A DNA stretch of 64,000 nucleotides from Clostridiales bacterium (GCA_004554585.1 SFLH01000001.1:186001-250000), one strand, 5' to 3'. Shown: positions 29,059-36,903, counted from the first letter of the stretch. Program-made: numbers and translations. The notes: generated by a model from the sequence alone, not told the origin.

Positions 29059-29085
29059 CACGAAGGGGCCAAAGGCCCCTTCGTG
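29059..29085 (-). other. Strong intergenic hairpin between small GRE subunit and activase
   Basis: Perfect 12-bp arms CACGAAGGGGCC / GGCCCCTTCGTG with a 3-nt loop, no T-run. It lies in the 111-nt gap between the two genes and could be an RNA-processing or stability element that lets the activase be made at lower level than its target. That role is inference. Confidence 0.7.
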
Positions 29086-29139
29086 GGAGGATTTTATCCC
29101 CCTTGCCTTCTCTGCACCGCTCACAGGCAGAGTCTTTCA

Positions 29140-29436
29140 TTAAAAGGTATGCTCGGTACGGTTGATGATGTCGTCCTGGACCCGCTCGGCGATGTCCGTC
29201 CAGTAGACACTGTAGCCGGCCACCCGCACCATCAGAGTGGGATAGTTTTCCGGGTGGGCTTTGGCGTCGATGAGGGTCTCCTTGTTGATGGTGTTGAACT
29301 GGACATGATACACCCCGTAGTCGTTGAGCATCGTCCGCACCAGGTTGGTGAAGTTGCGCATGCCCGCTTCCTTATACACGGGCGGCACGTAGGTGGCCTC
29401 GGGGCAGTCCAGAGGCAGATCGCGAATGGTCGTCAT
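29140..29436 (-). CDS. Separate glycyl-radical domain protein (small GRE subunit)
   Basis: 98 residues matching only the C-terminal domain of glycyl radical enzymes. FTNLVRTMLNDYGVYHVQFN, then TINKETLIDAKAHPENYPTL, leads to the radical loop MVRVAGYSVYWTDI with the radical glycine at residue 74, and QDDIINRTEHTF ends the domain. It has its own ATG and an AAAGGAGA 7 nt upstream. It begins 32 nt after the large gene stops and is in another frame, so this is not a simple stop-codon split. It has an N-terminal extension of about 25 residues. YfiD/GrcA is a stand-alone domain too, but that one repairs an intact PFL; here the partner lacks its own domain. Confidence 0.93.
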   Translation of the reverse strand: MTTIRDLPLDCPEATYVPPVYKEAGMRNFTNLVRTMLNDYGVYHVQFNTINKETLIDAKAHPENYPTLMVRVAGYSVYWTDIAERVQDDIINRTEHTF

Positions 29437-29468
29437 AGCAAAGTCTCCTTTCTAACCGACGTTTCCTA

Positions 29469-31727
29469 TCAGGCTTTCTCCATCAGTTCCGACTGGCTGA
29501 TCCACATGTTCAGCAGGGTGCCGTTGGTGTAGGCCGGGAAGTCCAGCTTTCCATAGCTCCGGGCCGCAGCGGTGGGGCCGTGGGTGTCGGCCTGCTGGGT
29601 GGCGGACATGGTGTCCGACAGAGGCATCCCCGCCAGACGGCCGTTGGGGGTGGCCCCGGTCATGGCCCCATAGCCCACGTTGGACTGGACCATCTGCACC
29701 GCCGCGTCGCAGTAGTGGCCCCGGTACATCTTCAGGACCATGGTGCAGTCGGCAAACCACTTCCACAGGTCGGCAGCGATCTCGTCGGCGAAGTCGTCGT
29801 CGTTGCCGTACTTGGGGGCGGCCTGAAGCTTCGTTCTCAGGTCCTCATAGCCTTTAAAATTGTTCATGCAGGCGTCCCGCACCTCGGAAAGGGTGGCGGC
29901 CTTGTCCTCATAAACCACCTTCTTGATGGCGGCCACCGAGTCCACCATGGTGCCAAAGCCGCACATGTTCATGGTGGGGCCCACGTTGACCTTGGCCCCG
30001 CCGGCGGTGGCGTCCTTGGCCTTCTCCAGGGCGCCCTCCAGCAGAACGGTAAAGGTGGGCAGGTTAAACTGCTCGGCCAACAGCTTCTCGCAGATGAGCA
30101 GGTTGGCGTGGGCCTCGTCGATGGCATACTTGATCTGGGCCTTTACAGCGGCATAGAACTCGTCAAAGGTCTGGAAGGAGGCCGGGTCGCCGCTCTCAAA
30201 GGTAAGAAGTTTGCCAGCGAACATGTTGTCCGACTCCACGGGCATGACCCCGTTGGTCACCGCCATGAGGGCGGCGCCGGCCACGTTGATGATCCCCGAG
30301 TCCGTGTGGCCGTACTGGAGTCCTTCCGCACCGGGCTCTACGCAGCCGATGGGGGAACCATATTTTAAAATGTCCTTCCGAGTGTAGTTGGAATAGCCGT
30401 CCAGCCCCCCGGCCCGGTGTTCCAGCATGGAGTACAGGCCCTCACAGTTGAAGAACGAGGGGTGACCCATGCCCTCGGCGGCCAGCTCGCAGGCCTCATA
30501 GAGCAGGGAGTCCGGGGTTTTCTGGTGGAGCATCAGGCTCACCGCCGGGGAGGTGGTCTTGGCGTAGCGCATGGCCCGCAGGCAGAGGTAGGACAGCTCG
30601 TTGGAGGCGTCCTTGCCGTTCTCGTCCAGCCCGCCCACGTCCAGGTGGGGATAGCGGTAGTACCCGCCGAAAATATAGGCCATCTGGGTGGACTGGAACC
30701 ACACGTTGGAGGTCACCCGCACATAGAGTTCTTCGATCAGCTCCATGGCCTTCTCAGGAGTGAGAATCCCTTTTTCAATGTCCGCCTTATAATAAGGATA
30801 CATGTACTGGTCAAACCGCCCCCAGGTGATGGAGGGGCCAGCCCCCTCCACAAAGAGGAAGAAGCACACCGCCCAGGCAGTCTCGCAGGCGTCATGGAAG
30901 GAGGTGGCAGGTCCCCAGGGCACCCGCTTCATCATGGCAGCCATATCTTCCAGCTCCTTCTTGCGCACCGGGTCCTTCTCTTCGGCAGCCTTGCGGGCGC
31001 AGGCGGCGGAGAGGCGTTCCCCCCAGTCCCGGATGGCCTCCAACACCTCAATGATCCCCGTGTAGAAAATGCGCTTGTCGATGGAGGCCGGGTCGTTGGG
31101 GTCCAGGGCGGCCAGCAGATCCTTGGCCTTCTCGTAATACTTCACAAAGCCGTGCTGGATCACATCCGTCCAGGCGGGGATGAAGTGGGAGCCGTTGGCG
31201 CACAGGTAGTTGGACACATCGGACACACCGCCGAACTGGCCCCGGTTCCACTCCTCCTTGCTCACATAGTGGCCCCACTGCACGGCCATGGTCTTGTCTT
31301 TCCAATAGGGCAGCAGGTCCTCTTCCAGTTCCTTGTAGTCCTCGTCGGTGATCTCAAAGGGGTCGTAGGTCCGGTCCCGCAGGTTGGGCAGGTCCTCGGC
31401 CAGCCAGTGGGCATGGAGCTCAATGGCAAAGTTGGCCCCCCGGATGCGCTTGGTGGGCCACCCCACCAGCTGTTCGTAGTCGTAGACGTTGTCGCTGAGG
31501 GTCCGGTAGACCTCGGCGGATGCCTTGTAGCGACGCATGAGGCTGGGCATGCCCTCTGTTTCTCGATAAACCTTGGTGTAAGCCCGGGCCCGGGTGATGT
31601 CTACGTTGGGCCGGTTGGAGTGGAGCATGCCGTTGAGCTCCTGAATCCGTTTCGTGCTGCCGACTTTGGCAACGGTGCCCGCGCGCAGTTCATTGCCTAA
31701 CGCGGCGCCAGCGGTGGGTGTGGTCAT
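29469..31727 (-). CDS. Glycyl radical enzyme large subunit lacking the glycine domain
   Basis: 752 residues of the GRE barrel. The active-site loop is SPIGCVEPG with the thiyl cysteine at C462 and the general base at E464, the C-x-E arrangement of dehydratases and C-X lyases and not the Cys-Cys of pyruvate formate-lyase. TPNGRLAGMPLSD near residue 693 marks the usual late-barrel segment. The chain then stops at WISQSELMEKA, just where the glycyl domain should begin; no RVxGY motif is present. The 98-residue gene next door supplies it. The ATG at 31727 has AAAGGAG upstream. The substrate cannot be told from the motifs alone. Confidence 0.93.
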   Translation of the reverse strand: MTTPTAGAALGNELRAGTVAKVGSTKRIQELNGMLHSNRPNVDITRARAYTKVYRETEGMPSLMRRYKASAEVYRTLSDNVYDYEQLVGWPTKRIRGANFAIELHAHWLAEDLPNLRDRTYDPFEITDEDYKELEEDLLPYWKDKTMAVQWGHYVSKEEWNRGQFGGVSDVSNYLCANGSHFIPAWTDVIQHGFVKYYEKAKDLLAALDPNDPASIDKRIFYTGIIEVLEAIRDWGERLSAACARKAAEEKDPVRKKELEDMAAMMKRVPWGPATSFHDACETAWAVCFFLFVEGAGPSITWGRFDQYMYPYYKADIEKGILTPEKAMELIEELYVRVTSNVWFQSTQMAYIFGGYYRYPHLDVGGLDENGKDASNELSYLCLRAMRYAKTTSPAVSLMLHQKTPDSLLYEACELAAEGMGHPSFFNCEGLYSMLEHRAGGLDGYSNYTRKDILKYGSPIGCVEPGAEGLQYGHTDSGIINVAGAALMAVTNGVMPVESDNMFAGKLLTFESGDPASFQTFDEFYAAVKAQIKYAIDEAHANLLICEKLLAEQFNLPTFTVLLEGALEKAKDATAGGAKVNVGPTMNMCGFGTMVDSVAAIKKVVYEDKAATLSEVRDACMNNFKGYEDLRTKLQAAPKYGNDDDFADEIAADLWKWFADCTMVLKMYRGHYCDAAVQMVQSNVGYGAMTGATPNGRLAGMPLSDTMSATQQADTHGPTAAARSYGKLDFPAYTNGTLLNMWISQSELMEKA

Positions 31728-31757
31728 AGTGATGCTCCTTTCTTCTCATGGGGCTTT

Positions 31758-31783
31758 TCATAATTGTCCCCATCAGTTTTCCG
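31758..31783 (-). other. Hairpin before the GRE large-subunit gene
   Basis: ATGGGG and CCCCAT arms around a 14-nt loop lie between the DUF1097 gene and the GRE large-subunit gene. A TTGACA lies just upstream on the minus strand, but no good -10 follows, so an internal promoter is only a possibility. Confidence 0.35.
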
Positions 31784-31808
31784 TTGTCAATCCTGTATAA
31801 AATATTTT

Positions 31809-32420
31809 TTACGCTTTGGCCGTCTTTTTGATAGGCCATCTCCATTTCCCAGTGTCTGGGTCGATGAAGTTAAGCCCCTCGTTGCAAATCAGCCCCAACA
31901 GAGTGCCAGTGCAGAGGGTGATGGCCAAAATGGGATAGGCGCTAAAGTTGTAGAAGCCGCCCACCGCGCTCTCCCCCGCAGTACCCAGCACCGCGATGGT
32001 AAAGTTTGAGCACCAAAAGGCGTTGGAAATGGCACCGAAGTGGGCCGGCACTTTGTTAAAGGGCAGCTTAGCTGGCAAGCAAAAATGGATGGCACATTCC
32101 ACCACACAAATCACCGCCACCGTCAGACCCACGTTGGCCCACCAGGGCCAGCCCAGAGCGTTGAGGCGGTCCATGCACACCAGGTACACCATGGCCCACA
32201 GCACGCCCACCAGGTAACTACCGATGTAATGCCAAAACTCCTCGCGCTTGGCTCCAGCCGTAAAATAGATGGGCAGCGCTGTAAAGGTCACGTAAATAAT
32301 ATGCCAGCCAGGCAGGATATTGTCTGTATAGGCGCCGATGGTCACCGCGTAGATGGCACAGTAAATGCCCGAAACCACGCCGATCCAAATCGCCCAATTC
32401 ACAAGGCCACGTCGGTTCAT
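31809..32420 (-). CDS. DUF1097-type membrane protein
   Basis: 203 residues from the ATG at 32420 (MNRRGLVNWAIWIGVVSGIY); the longer frame upstream lies inside the flavodoxin gene. About six membrane helices are visible, for example LVNWAIWIGVVSGIYCAIYA and YPILAITLCTGTLLGLICNE. It resembles DUF1097 proteins such as E. coli YcdZ, whose function is not established. Here it could import the GRE substrate or export the product. The start overlaps the flavodoxin stop by 4 nt (ATGA), so it is coupled to it. Confidence 0.75.
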   Translation of the reverse strand: MNRRGLVNWAIWIGVVSGIYCAIYAVTIGAYTDNILPGWHIIYVTFTALPIYFTAGAKREEFWHYIGSYLVGVLWAMVYLVCMDRLNALGWPWWANVGLTVAVICVVECAIHFCLPAKLPFNKVPAHFGAISNAFWCSNFTIAVLGTAGESAVGGFYNFSAYPILAITLCTGTLLGLICNEGLNFIDPDTGKWRWPIKKTAKA

Positions 32421-33022
32421 AAGGTTCCTCCTATCACAGAATGGTTTGCCGTTTCCGTCGCTTCCGGGGGGGCGTCTCCAGCTTTCCCTGGCAGGGTTTC
32501 GCTCAGCGCCTGCACCCGATGCACCAGCGGCGCGATCTGGGCCGGGTCTGTATAGTCGCTGGCTGTCCCCAGCAGCGGCAGCAGCCCTTCGTCTTCCGCC
32601 TCCAACGCACGGCGCCGGCGCAGCATAGCCCGGTAGCACAGCAGCAGGGTCCTATCCCCCGGCGAAAGCGCCTCCGGCGCCAGGCCGCCCCGGAAATAAA
32701 AGAGGAGTGGGTTTGCTTCCCTGGCAAAGTTGTTCTTTCGCACCAGTTCCAAGGTCCGTGGGGTGGCAGGCCGGATGCCGGTAGCGAACCAGACGATGGG
32801 TCTGTCGCCCACCCGCCGGCACAACCGCTCCAGTTTTGCCTGGCCTGTCAGAATACCGCCGCGCACACTGCCGCCAAAGATCACCAGGTCCGCTGCCGCC
32901 AACCGCTGCTTGGAGCACGCTTCCAGAGGTAGCGGGGCAAGTCCCAGCGCCTGGCCGATCCACTGGGCATAGCGCTGAGTAAATCCCGTCTGGGAAGCGT
33001 ATAGAAGAAGGAGGTTTTTCAT
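32417..33022 (-). CDS. Flavodoxin-domain protein
   Basis: 201 residues. LLLLYASQTGFTQRYAQWIG is a flavodoxin FMN phosphate loop (TGxT type), followed by ADLVIFGGSVRGG and IVWFATGIRP. The HemG-like flavodoxin domain takes the first 165 residues or so; the C-terminal tail has no clear match. In E. coli a flavodoxin is the electron donor for the PFL activase, so this one may reduce the operon's own activase. That is inference from context. AAGGAGG precedes the ATG, and the gene is coupled to the DUF1097 gene. Confidence 0.8.
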   Translation of the reverse strand: MKNLLLLYASQTGFTQRYAQWIGQALGLAPLPLEACSKQRLAAADLVIFGGSVRGGILTGQAKLERLCRRVGDRPIVWFATGIRPATPRTLELVRKNNFAREANPLLFYFRGGLAPEALSPGDRTLLLCYRAMLRRRRALEAEDEGLLPLLGTASDYTDPAQIAPLVHRVQALSETLPGKAGDAPPEATETANHSVIGGTL

Positions 33023-33044
33023 CCCCTTCCCCTTTCCTGCCGCC

Positions 33045-33533
33045 TCACCCCAAAGCGGGGTGATCGTTGACCTGCTCCACAGAGTAATAGGTCAGCAACA
33101 CCGCGTCGGGCAGCCGGGTTCCCTCGCAGACAAAGATCTTTCGGGTCATCCAGGCCAAGGACTCGTCATAGACCTCGATCTTAGGGGTGGTCACATAATA
33201 GAACAGTTTGGGGTCCACAGGCTTTCCCTGCTTGACATCCTCCGCCTTCTCTGGCGGGACGGTGCGGATGCCCTCCACATGGATATACAGGGTGCGGCCG
33301 TCGTCCAGGCGGAAGCCATAGGCGGCGTTGATCTCCGCGGTGCCATCCTCCCGGATCCGCTGGTGGTCGATGCCGGCAGACATGATCTGGCCGTGAAAGT
33401 CTGGGCCAAGGATCTCTCCCTCCGGGCAGGGCACCAGTTGTCTGCGTCCAGCCCCAGGGAACTGCACACCGCACAGCTCGGTGCTTACCCCAGTCAAACG
33501 GATCTCAAACTGTCTTTTCAGGGAAATGCTCAT
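33045..33533 (-). CDS. DUF3237 family protein
   Basis: 162 residues, first gene of the operon. GEILGPDFHGQIMSAGIDHQ, YGFRLDDGRTLYIHVEGIRT, and FYYVTTPKIEVYDESLAWMT fit the DUF3237 family, a small beta-barrel fold of unknown function. There is no signal peptide. GAGAGGAG lies 8 nt before the ATG. The conserved G-x-D-x-H residues suggest a ligand or enzymatic pocket; it may act on the GRE substrate or product. No firm role can be given. Confidence 0.78.
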   Translation of the reverse strand: MSISLKRQFEIRLTGVSTELCGVQFPGAGRRQLVPCPEGEILGPDFHGQIMSAGIDHQRIREDGTAEINAAYGFRLDDGRTLYIHVEGIRTVPPEKAEDVKQGKPVDPKLFYYVTTPKIEVYDESLAWMTRKIFVCEGTRLPDAVLLTYYSVEQVNDHPALG

Positions 33534-33571
33534 GATGAAAACTCCTCTCAGATTTCTGGATGATACATCCT

Positions 33572-33582
33572 ACGTTCAACGT
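33572..33582. promoter_or_regulatory. Palindrome just after the operon start site (operator candidate)
   Basis: ACGTTCAACGT, symmetrical around one base, lies at about +5 to +15 of the minus-strand promoter. AGGA(C/T)G repeats flank it. It is the best candidate binding site for the divergent GntR-type regulator. Confidence 0.45.
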
Positions 33583-33593
33583 CCTATGAAATA

Positions 33594-33622
33594 CTATTAG
33601 CACACTTTGCGAAATCTGTCAA
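33594..33622 (-). promoter_or_regulatory. Promoter of the split-GRE operon
   Basis: TTGACA (33622-33617), a 17-nt spacer and TAATAG (33599-33594) on the minus strand, about 60 nt before the DUF3237 gene. It is divergent from the regulator promoter about 85 bp away. Confidence 0.8.
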
Positions 33623-33703
33623 TTGTTTTTGGGAGTTTTCCTCTTTTTTTGTGGAGCCAAACAACGAAACGGGAACTTTCCCCCCTGGCGGCGGAAAAGC
33701 TTC

Positions 33704-33732
33704 TTGACACTGTGAAAGGATTTCCGTATTAT
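33704..33732 (+). promoter_or_regulatory. Promoter of the double-GntR regulator
   Basis: TTGACA (33704-33709), 17 nt and TATTAT (33727-33732), about 70 nt before the start at 33803. Near-consensus sigma-A type. Confidence 0.85.
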
Positions 33733-33802
33733 GTTGAAATGGTGTTTTGTCGCATCATATTCTGTTGTCTTTACGCCGATCCCCGTGATAAGGAGGATAT
33801 CT

Positions 33803-35008
33803 ATGTCGCTCTCCTCACCTCCCCTACCCTTTTCTTCTCTTTCCCGCCAGCGGGTCTCCTTTGCCATTGTGGCACAGATCACCCACGCCATCGCCCAGGG
33901 GACCATGCCTTTGGGCAGCTGTCTGCCCACCGAGCCCCAGCTGATGGAGCAATTCGGCGTGGGCCGCAACGCACTGCGGGAAGCCATTAAAATTTTAGAG
34001 GCCTTCGGTCTGGTGGTCATTCGCCGGGGATCGGGGACTTTCCTGCAAGATACCTGTACCTTTGATCTGCTGGCACCCCTGTTTCTCCGTCTGCTCTGGA
34101 CCGCCCCTTCCCACCAAGATCTCACCGACGCCTTCCAAGCTCTGGCCCATGCCCAGCAGGCTTTGGACAAGCCTGCCGCCGGCCGGTCGCCTGCGCCCCA
34201 GGACGAGACCATCTTTTCCCAGCTGGTAACGTTGGTGCACAGCCTCTTCCGTGGGCAGGGTGCGCCTGCGGCGCCCTGTCTGAACAACGCCCCCTGGACC
34301 TCGGAGAAGCTGCCCGCCTCCCGGCGAATCTTCTGGCAGATGGTCAAGGACCTGGCCGACCAGACCATTGCCCCCGGGGACAAACTGCCCACAGAGCAGG
34401 CCCTCATGGAGCGCTTTTCCGTCAGCCGCAATGTGGTGCGGGAGGCCATCAAGGCGCTGGAGGCCACCGGCATCGTGGAGATCCGCCGCCCCGAGGGCAC
34501 CTTCGTCTCCCCCTGCAACGACACTTTCCCGACATTTGTGGACACAGGGGTCTACAGCCGTATCCTGGCCCACCACGGCAGCGGCCAATTTCTGCGCTTG
34601 AAAATCTGCTTGCGGGATGCCGTGTTCTACACGGCATCCGAAAAAGCCAGCCTGGAAGGCCGTCAGCAGTTTTCGGCCTTGAGCACTGCCTTTGCCCAGC
34701 TGCTACGGGACCCGGCGCCCCAGCTAGCCGCTTGTACCGCCGCGCTGGACGCGCTCAACAACCAGCTGAGCCTCCTCTGTGCCAACCCCCTCCTTCAGCA
34801 GACCGAGCAGGTCATCCTGGACATCTCCGCCCAGTCCCGGCACAACTTCCTGGTCAAGGCATTGCAGACAGGCCGCCAGAAAGAGGTCGCCCAGTCCTAT
34901 CTCCGGGATGCAGACATTCTGATGACCAGGGACCGCGCCGCCATCCCCGCCGCCATGGAACAAAAGCTCTCCCTCTGGCTCTCCTTGAACATCATGGAGA
35001 GCCCCTAA
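33803..35008 (+). CDS. GntR-family regulator with two DNA-binding domains
   Basis: 401 residues from the ATG at 33803, AAGGAGG 6 nt upstream; 24 upstream in-frame codons overlap the promoter and are discarded. There are two full winged-helix GntR domains. Domain 1 (about 19-82) has LPTEPQLMEQFGVGRNALRE, ending RRGSGTFL. Domain 2 (about 173-236) has LPTEQALMERFSVSRNVVRE, ending RRPEGTFV. Residues 83-172 look like a shortened effector domain. Residues 240-401 are helical and resemble an FCD-type ligand domain. It looks like two FadR-type regulators fused. Divergent from the GRE operon, it probably controls it in response to substrate. Confidence 0.88.
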   Translation: MSLSSPPLPFSSLSRQRVSFAIVAQITHAIAQGTMPLGSCLPTEPQLMEQFGVGRNALREAIKILEAFGLVVIRRGSGTFLQDTCTFDLLAPLFLRLLWTAPSHQDLTDAFQALAHAQQALDKPAAGRSPAPQDETIFSQLVTLVHSLFRGQGAPAAPCLNNAPWTSEKLPASRRIFWQMVKDLADQTIAPGDKLPTEQALMERFSVSRNVVREAIKALEATGIVEIRRPEGTFVSPCNDTFPTFVDTGVYSRILAHHGSGQFLRLKICLRDAVFYTASEKASLEGRQQFSALSTAFAQLLRDPAPQLAACTAALDALNNQLSLLCANPLLQQTEQVILDISAQSRHNFLVKALQTGRQKEVAQSYLRDADILMTRDRAAIPAAMEQKLSLWLSLNIMESP

Positions 35009-35021
35009 AAGAAGAGAAACG

Positions 35022-35058
35022 CCCGGCACACCACGCCTTTGTGGGTGCCGGGTTTTTT
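35022..35058 (+). terminator. Terminator of the GntR-type regulator gene
   Basis: CCCGGCAC and GTGCCGGG arms around a 15-nt loop, followed by TTTTTT. Confidence 0.88.
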
Positions 35059-35064
35059 CGCTCT

Positions 35065-35841
35065 TTAGTCGATCACGCCCTTGGACACCCAGTCCATGAT
35101 CTGGTCATAGTCGTGGCCGAAGAGAAGGGTAGCGTTGTACTCCTTCTGCATCTGCTGGATTTTTTTCAGGTTGTCAAAGAACTCGTCGGTGGTCTTGTTG
35201 ATGGTCCCGCCGGGGGGGATGGCCTTCTCATAGCTCTCGGCGGTGTAGAGGGCGTCGCTGGTGGTGAGGATGGTGCCGTGGTGCTCGGTTTTCAACAGCA
35301 TCCCAATAACCCCCGGGGTGTGGGCCTCCTGGAGGAAGAGGGTCAGGTCATCGGCCAGCTGGGTGTCCTGGTTGATGGTCTGGAAGCGGATGCCCTCCAC
35401 ATCGAACAGGGAGCGGATGTAGGCCCCGCCGTTGCCGGTCATGACGCTCCAATAGGCGTTTTTCAGGTCGGCCTCGGACACCATCACCTTTTGGATGGCC
35501 TTGGTGCCCACAAAGTGCTTCAGCCCGCCAGCGTGGTCAAAATGCAGGTGGGACAGGATGATTAGATCGATATCCTCCGGTGTGAGCCCTTTGGCCGCCA
35601 GGGCCTGCTTGATGTTCACCATCTCGGTGATGGGATAGTCGTGGAGCATCTCGGGGGTATAGACCTGAGAGAAGTCCTCGCAGTTGCCGGTGTCGTAGAG
35701 AATGTTGCCCAGGGTGGGGTGCTGGATGAGCAGGGCCACGGCGGGCGATGCCACCATCTCTTCCTGGTCTGGGCAGTCCACCAGGCGGAACTTGGGAAAC
35801 TCCATTTTCCCCAGATACAGTACGCTGATTTTCATTCCCAT
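35065..35841 (-). CDS. Metallo-beta-lactamase-fold hydrolase, AHL-lactonase-like
   Basis: 258 residues. The zinc motif HLHFDH lies at residues 98-103 (IILSHLHFDHAGG), and a later H in LFGHDYDQ completes the site. NILYDTGNCEDFSQ and the family layout resemble N-acyl-homoserine lactonases (AttM/AiiA-like), but a lactone substrate is not proven; many gut relatives are uncharacterised. GGAG lies 9 nt before the ATG. It is divergent from a LysR gene, which may control it. Confidence 0.82.
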   Translation of the reverse strand: MGMKISVLYLGKMEFPKFRLVDCPDQEEMVASPAVALLIQHPTLGNILYDTGNCEDFSQVYTPEMLHDYPITEMVNIKQALAAKGLTPEDIDLIILSHLHFDHAGGLKHFVGTKAIQKVMVSEADLKNAYWSVMTGNGGAYIRSLFDVEGIRFQTINQDTQLADDLTLFLQEAHTPGVIGMLLKTEHHGTILTTSDALYTAESYEKAIPPGGTINKTTDEFFDNLKKIQQMQKEYNATLLFGHDYDQIMDWVSKGVID

Positions 35842-35895
35842 GGTTTTCCTCTCCTTGCTGAATCTATGGTTTCTCTCCGCTCTCAGGCGAAGGCA

Positions 35896-35915
35896 GGTTC
35901 TCTTTTTATTGAACC
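35896..35915. promoter_or_regulatory. Inverted repeat in the LysR/MBL divergent region
   Basis: GGTTC-N10-GAACC, within a wider GGCAGG...CCTGCC pair, sits between the two divergent genes. Its layout fits a LysR-type T-N11-A binding site. Confidence 0.5.
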
Positions 35916-35981
35916 GTTTCCCTGCCGGAAAATCAATCCACAGAACCCCATAGACCCATTCCTTTTTCGCATCAATCGTGG

Positions 35982-35987
35982 TATACT
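35982..35987 (+). promoter_or_regulatory. -10 element of the LysR gene
   Basis: TATACT lies about 23 nt before the start codon. The -35 position reads TTCCTT, a weak match, so the promoter may need help or be regulated. Confidence 0.5.
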
Positions 35988-36009
35988 ACCGGAAAAAGGG
36001 GGTGTTTTC

Positions 36010-36903
36010 ATGAACATCGACCATCTGCGCTACTTTCTTGTCCTCTCCCAAGAGATGCACTACAGCCGGGCGGCCCAGCGGCTGAACATCTCCCAGTCGG
36101 GGCTGAGCCACGCCATGGCCGCTTTGGAGCAGGAGCTGGGGGTACCTCTGTTTCAAAAAAGCGGCCGAGGGATCGCCCTAGGCCGCTACGGCGCCGCCCT
36201 GCTGCCCCAGGCCCAGCAGATTGTGGCCCTGGCCGACAGCTGTCTGCGGCAGTTTCAAATGCTCAAAGAGGGGGTAGGTACCCTCCGCCTGCGCACCATT
36301 CCCCTGCTCATCGTGCCAACGGTCACCCGGCTGTGCCGGCAGTTTCAGCAGGTCAACCCCGGCTGTGACTTTGAGTTTGCCACCGGCATGTCCAGCCAGG
36401 TCTGCCAGGCGGTTCTGCAGGGGGAGGCCGACGTGGGCTTCTGCTCCAAAATCTTCCCGGACCCCCAGCTGGACTATGTCTCCATCCAACGCCGGGCCAT
36501 GGTGGCGGCGGTCCCCCTGGACCACCCCCTAGCCGGACAGGAGACGGTCACCCTGGCCGAGACTCTCCCCTACCCCCACGTGACCTACTCCTGGCTCAGC
36601 GGCCAGCGGGACCCGGTGGACCGGCTCTTCGCCCCGGTGCGGGACCAATGGCGCATCGCCTATCAGGTGGAGGACGCCAACTTCATCATGGAGCTGGTGG
36701 CCCAGGGCTTTGGCATCACCGTTTTGCCAGACACGCCCCCGGTCCACCGGCCGGACGTGAAGGTCCTGCCCCTCACCGACCCGGTCCAGGCCAGCGATTT
36801 CTACATTCTTCGCCGCAAGGCCCCCCACCCCCTAGCCAGCGTGGACCAGTTCTTCGCCTTCTGCGTCGCCGCCGCCGAGCGGGAGAGGACAACGCAAGAA
36901 TGA
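36010..36903 (+). CDS. LysR-family transcriptional regulator
   Basis: 297 residues from the ATG at 36010 (MNIDHLRYFLVLSQEMHYSR) behind a G-rich site. The helix-turn-helix reads RAAQRLNISQSGLSHAMAAL, followed by EQELGVPLFQKSGRGIALGR. The C-terminal part is a periplasmic-binding-like co-inducer domain (residues about 90-290; GEADVGFCSKIF, VAQGFGITVLPD). The frame extends 123 codons upstream, but those overlap the divergent MBL gene. It probably regulates that gene and itself. Confidence 0.92.
   Translation: MNIDHLRYFLVLSQEMHYSRAAQRLNISQSGLSHAMAALEQELGVPLFQKSGRGIALGRYGAALLPQAQQIVALADSCLRQFQMLKEGVGTLRLRTIPLLIVPTVTRLCRQFQQVNPGCDFEFATGMSSQVCQAVLQGEADVGFCSKIFPDPQLDYVSIQRRAMVAAVPLDHPLAGQETVTLAETLPYPHVTYSWLSGQRDPVDRLFAPVRDQWRIAYQVEDANFIMELVAQGFGITVLPDTPPVHRPDVKVLPLTDPVQASDFYILRRKAPHPLASVDQFFAFCVAAAERERTTQE

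Noticed and set aside
29437..29468. GRE split as a sequencing error or frameshift
   Set aside because: A separate ribosome site, a proper ATG, an N-terminal extension on the small protein and a clean stop at the end of the barrel all argue for two real genes. Read-level checking is still listed in the findings.
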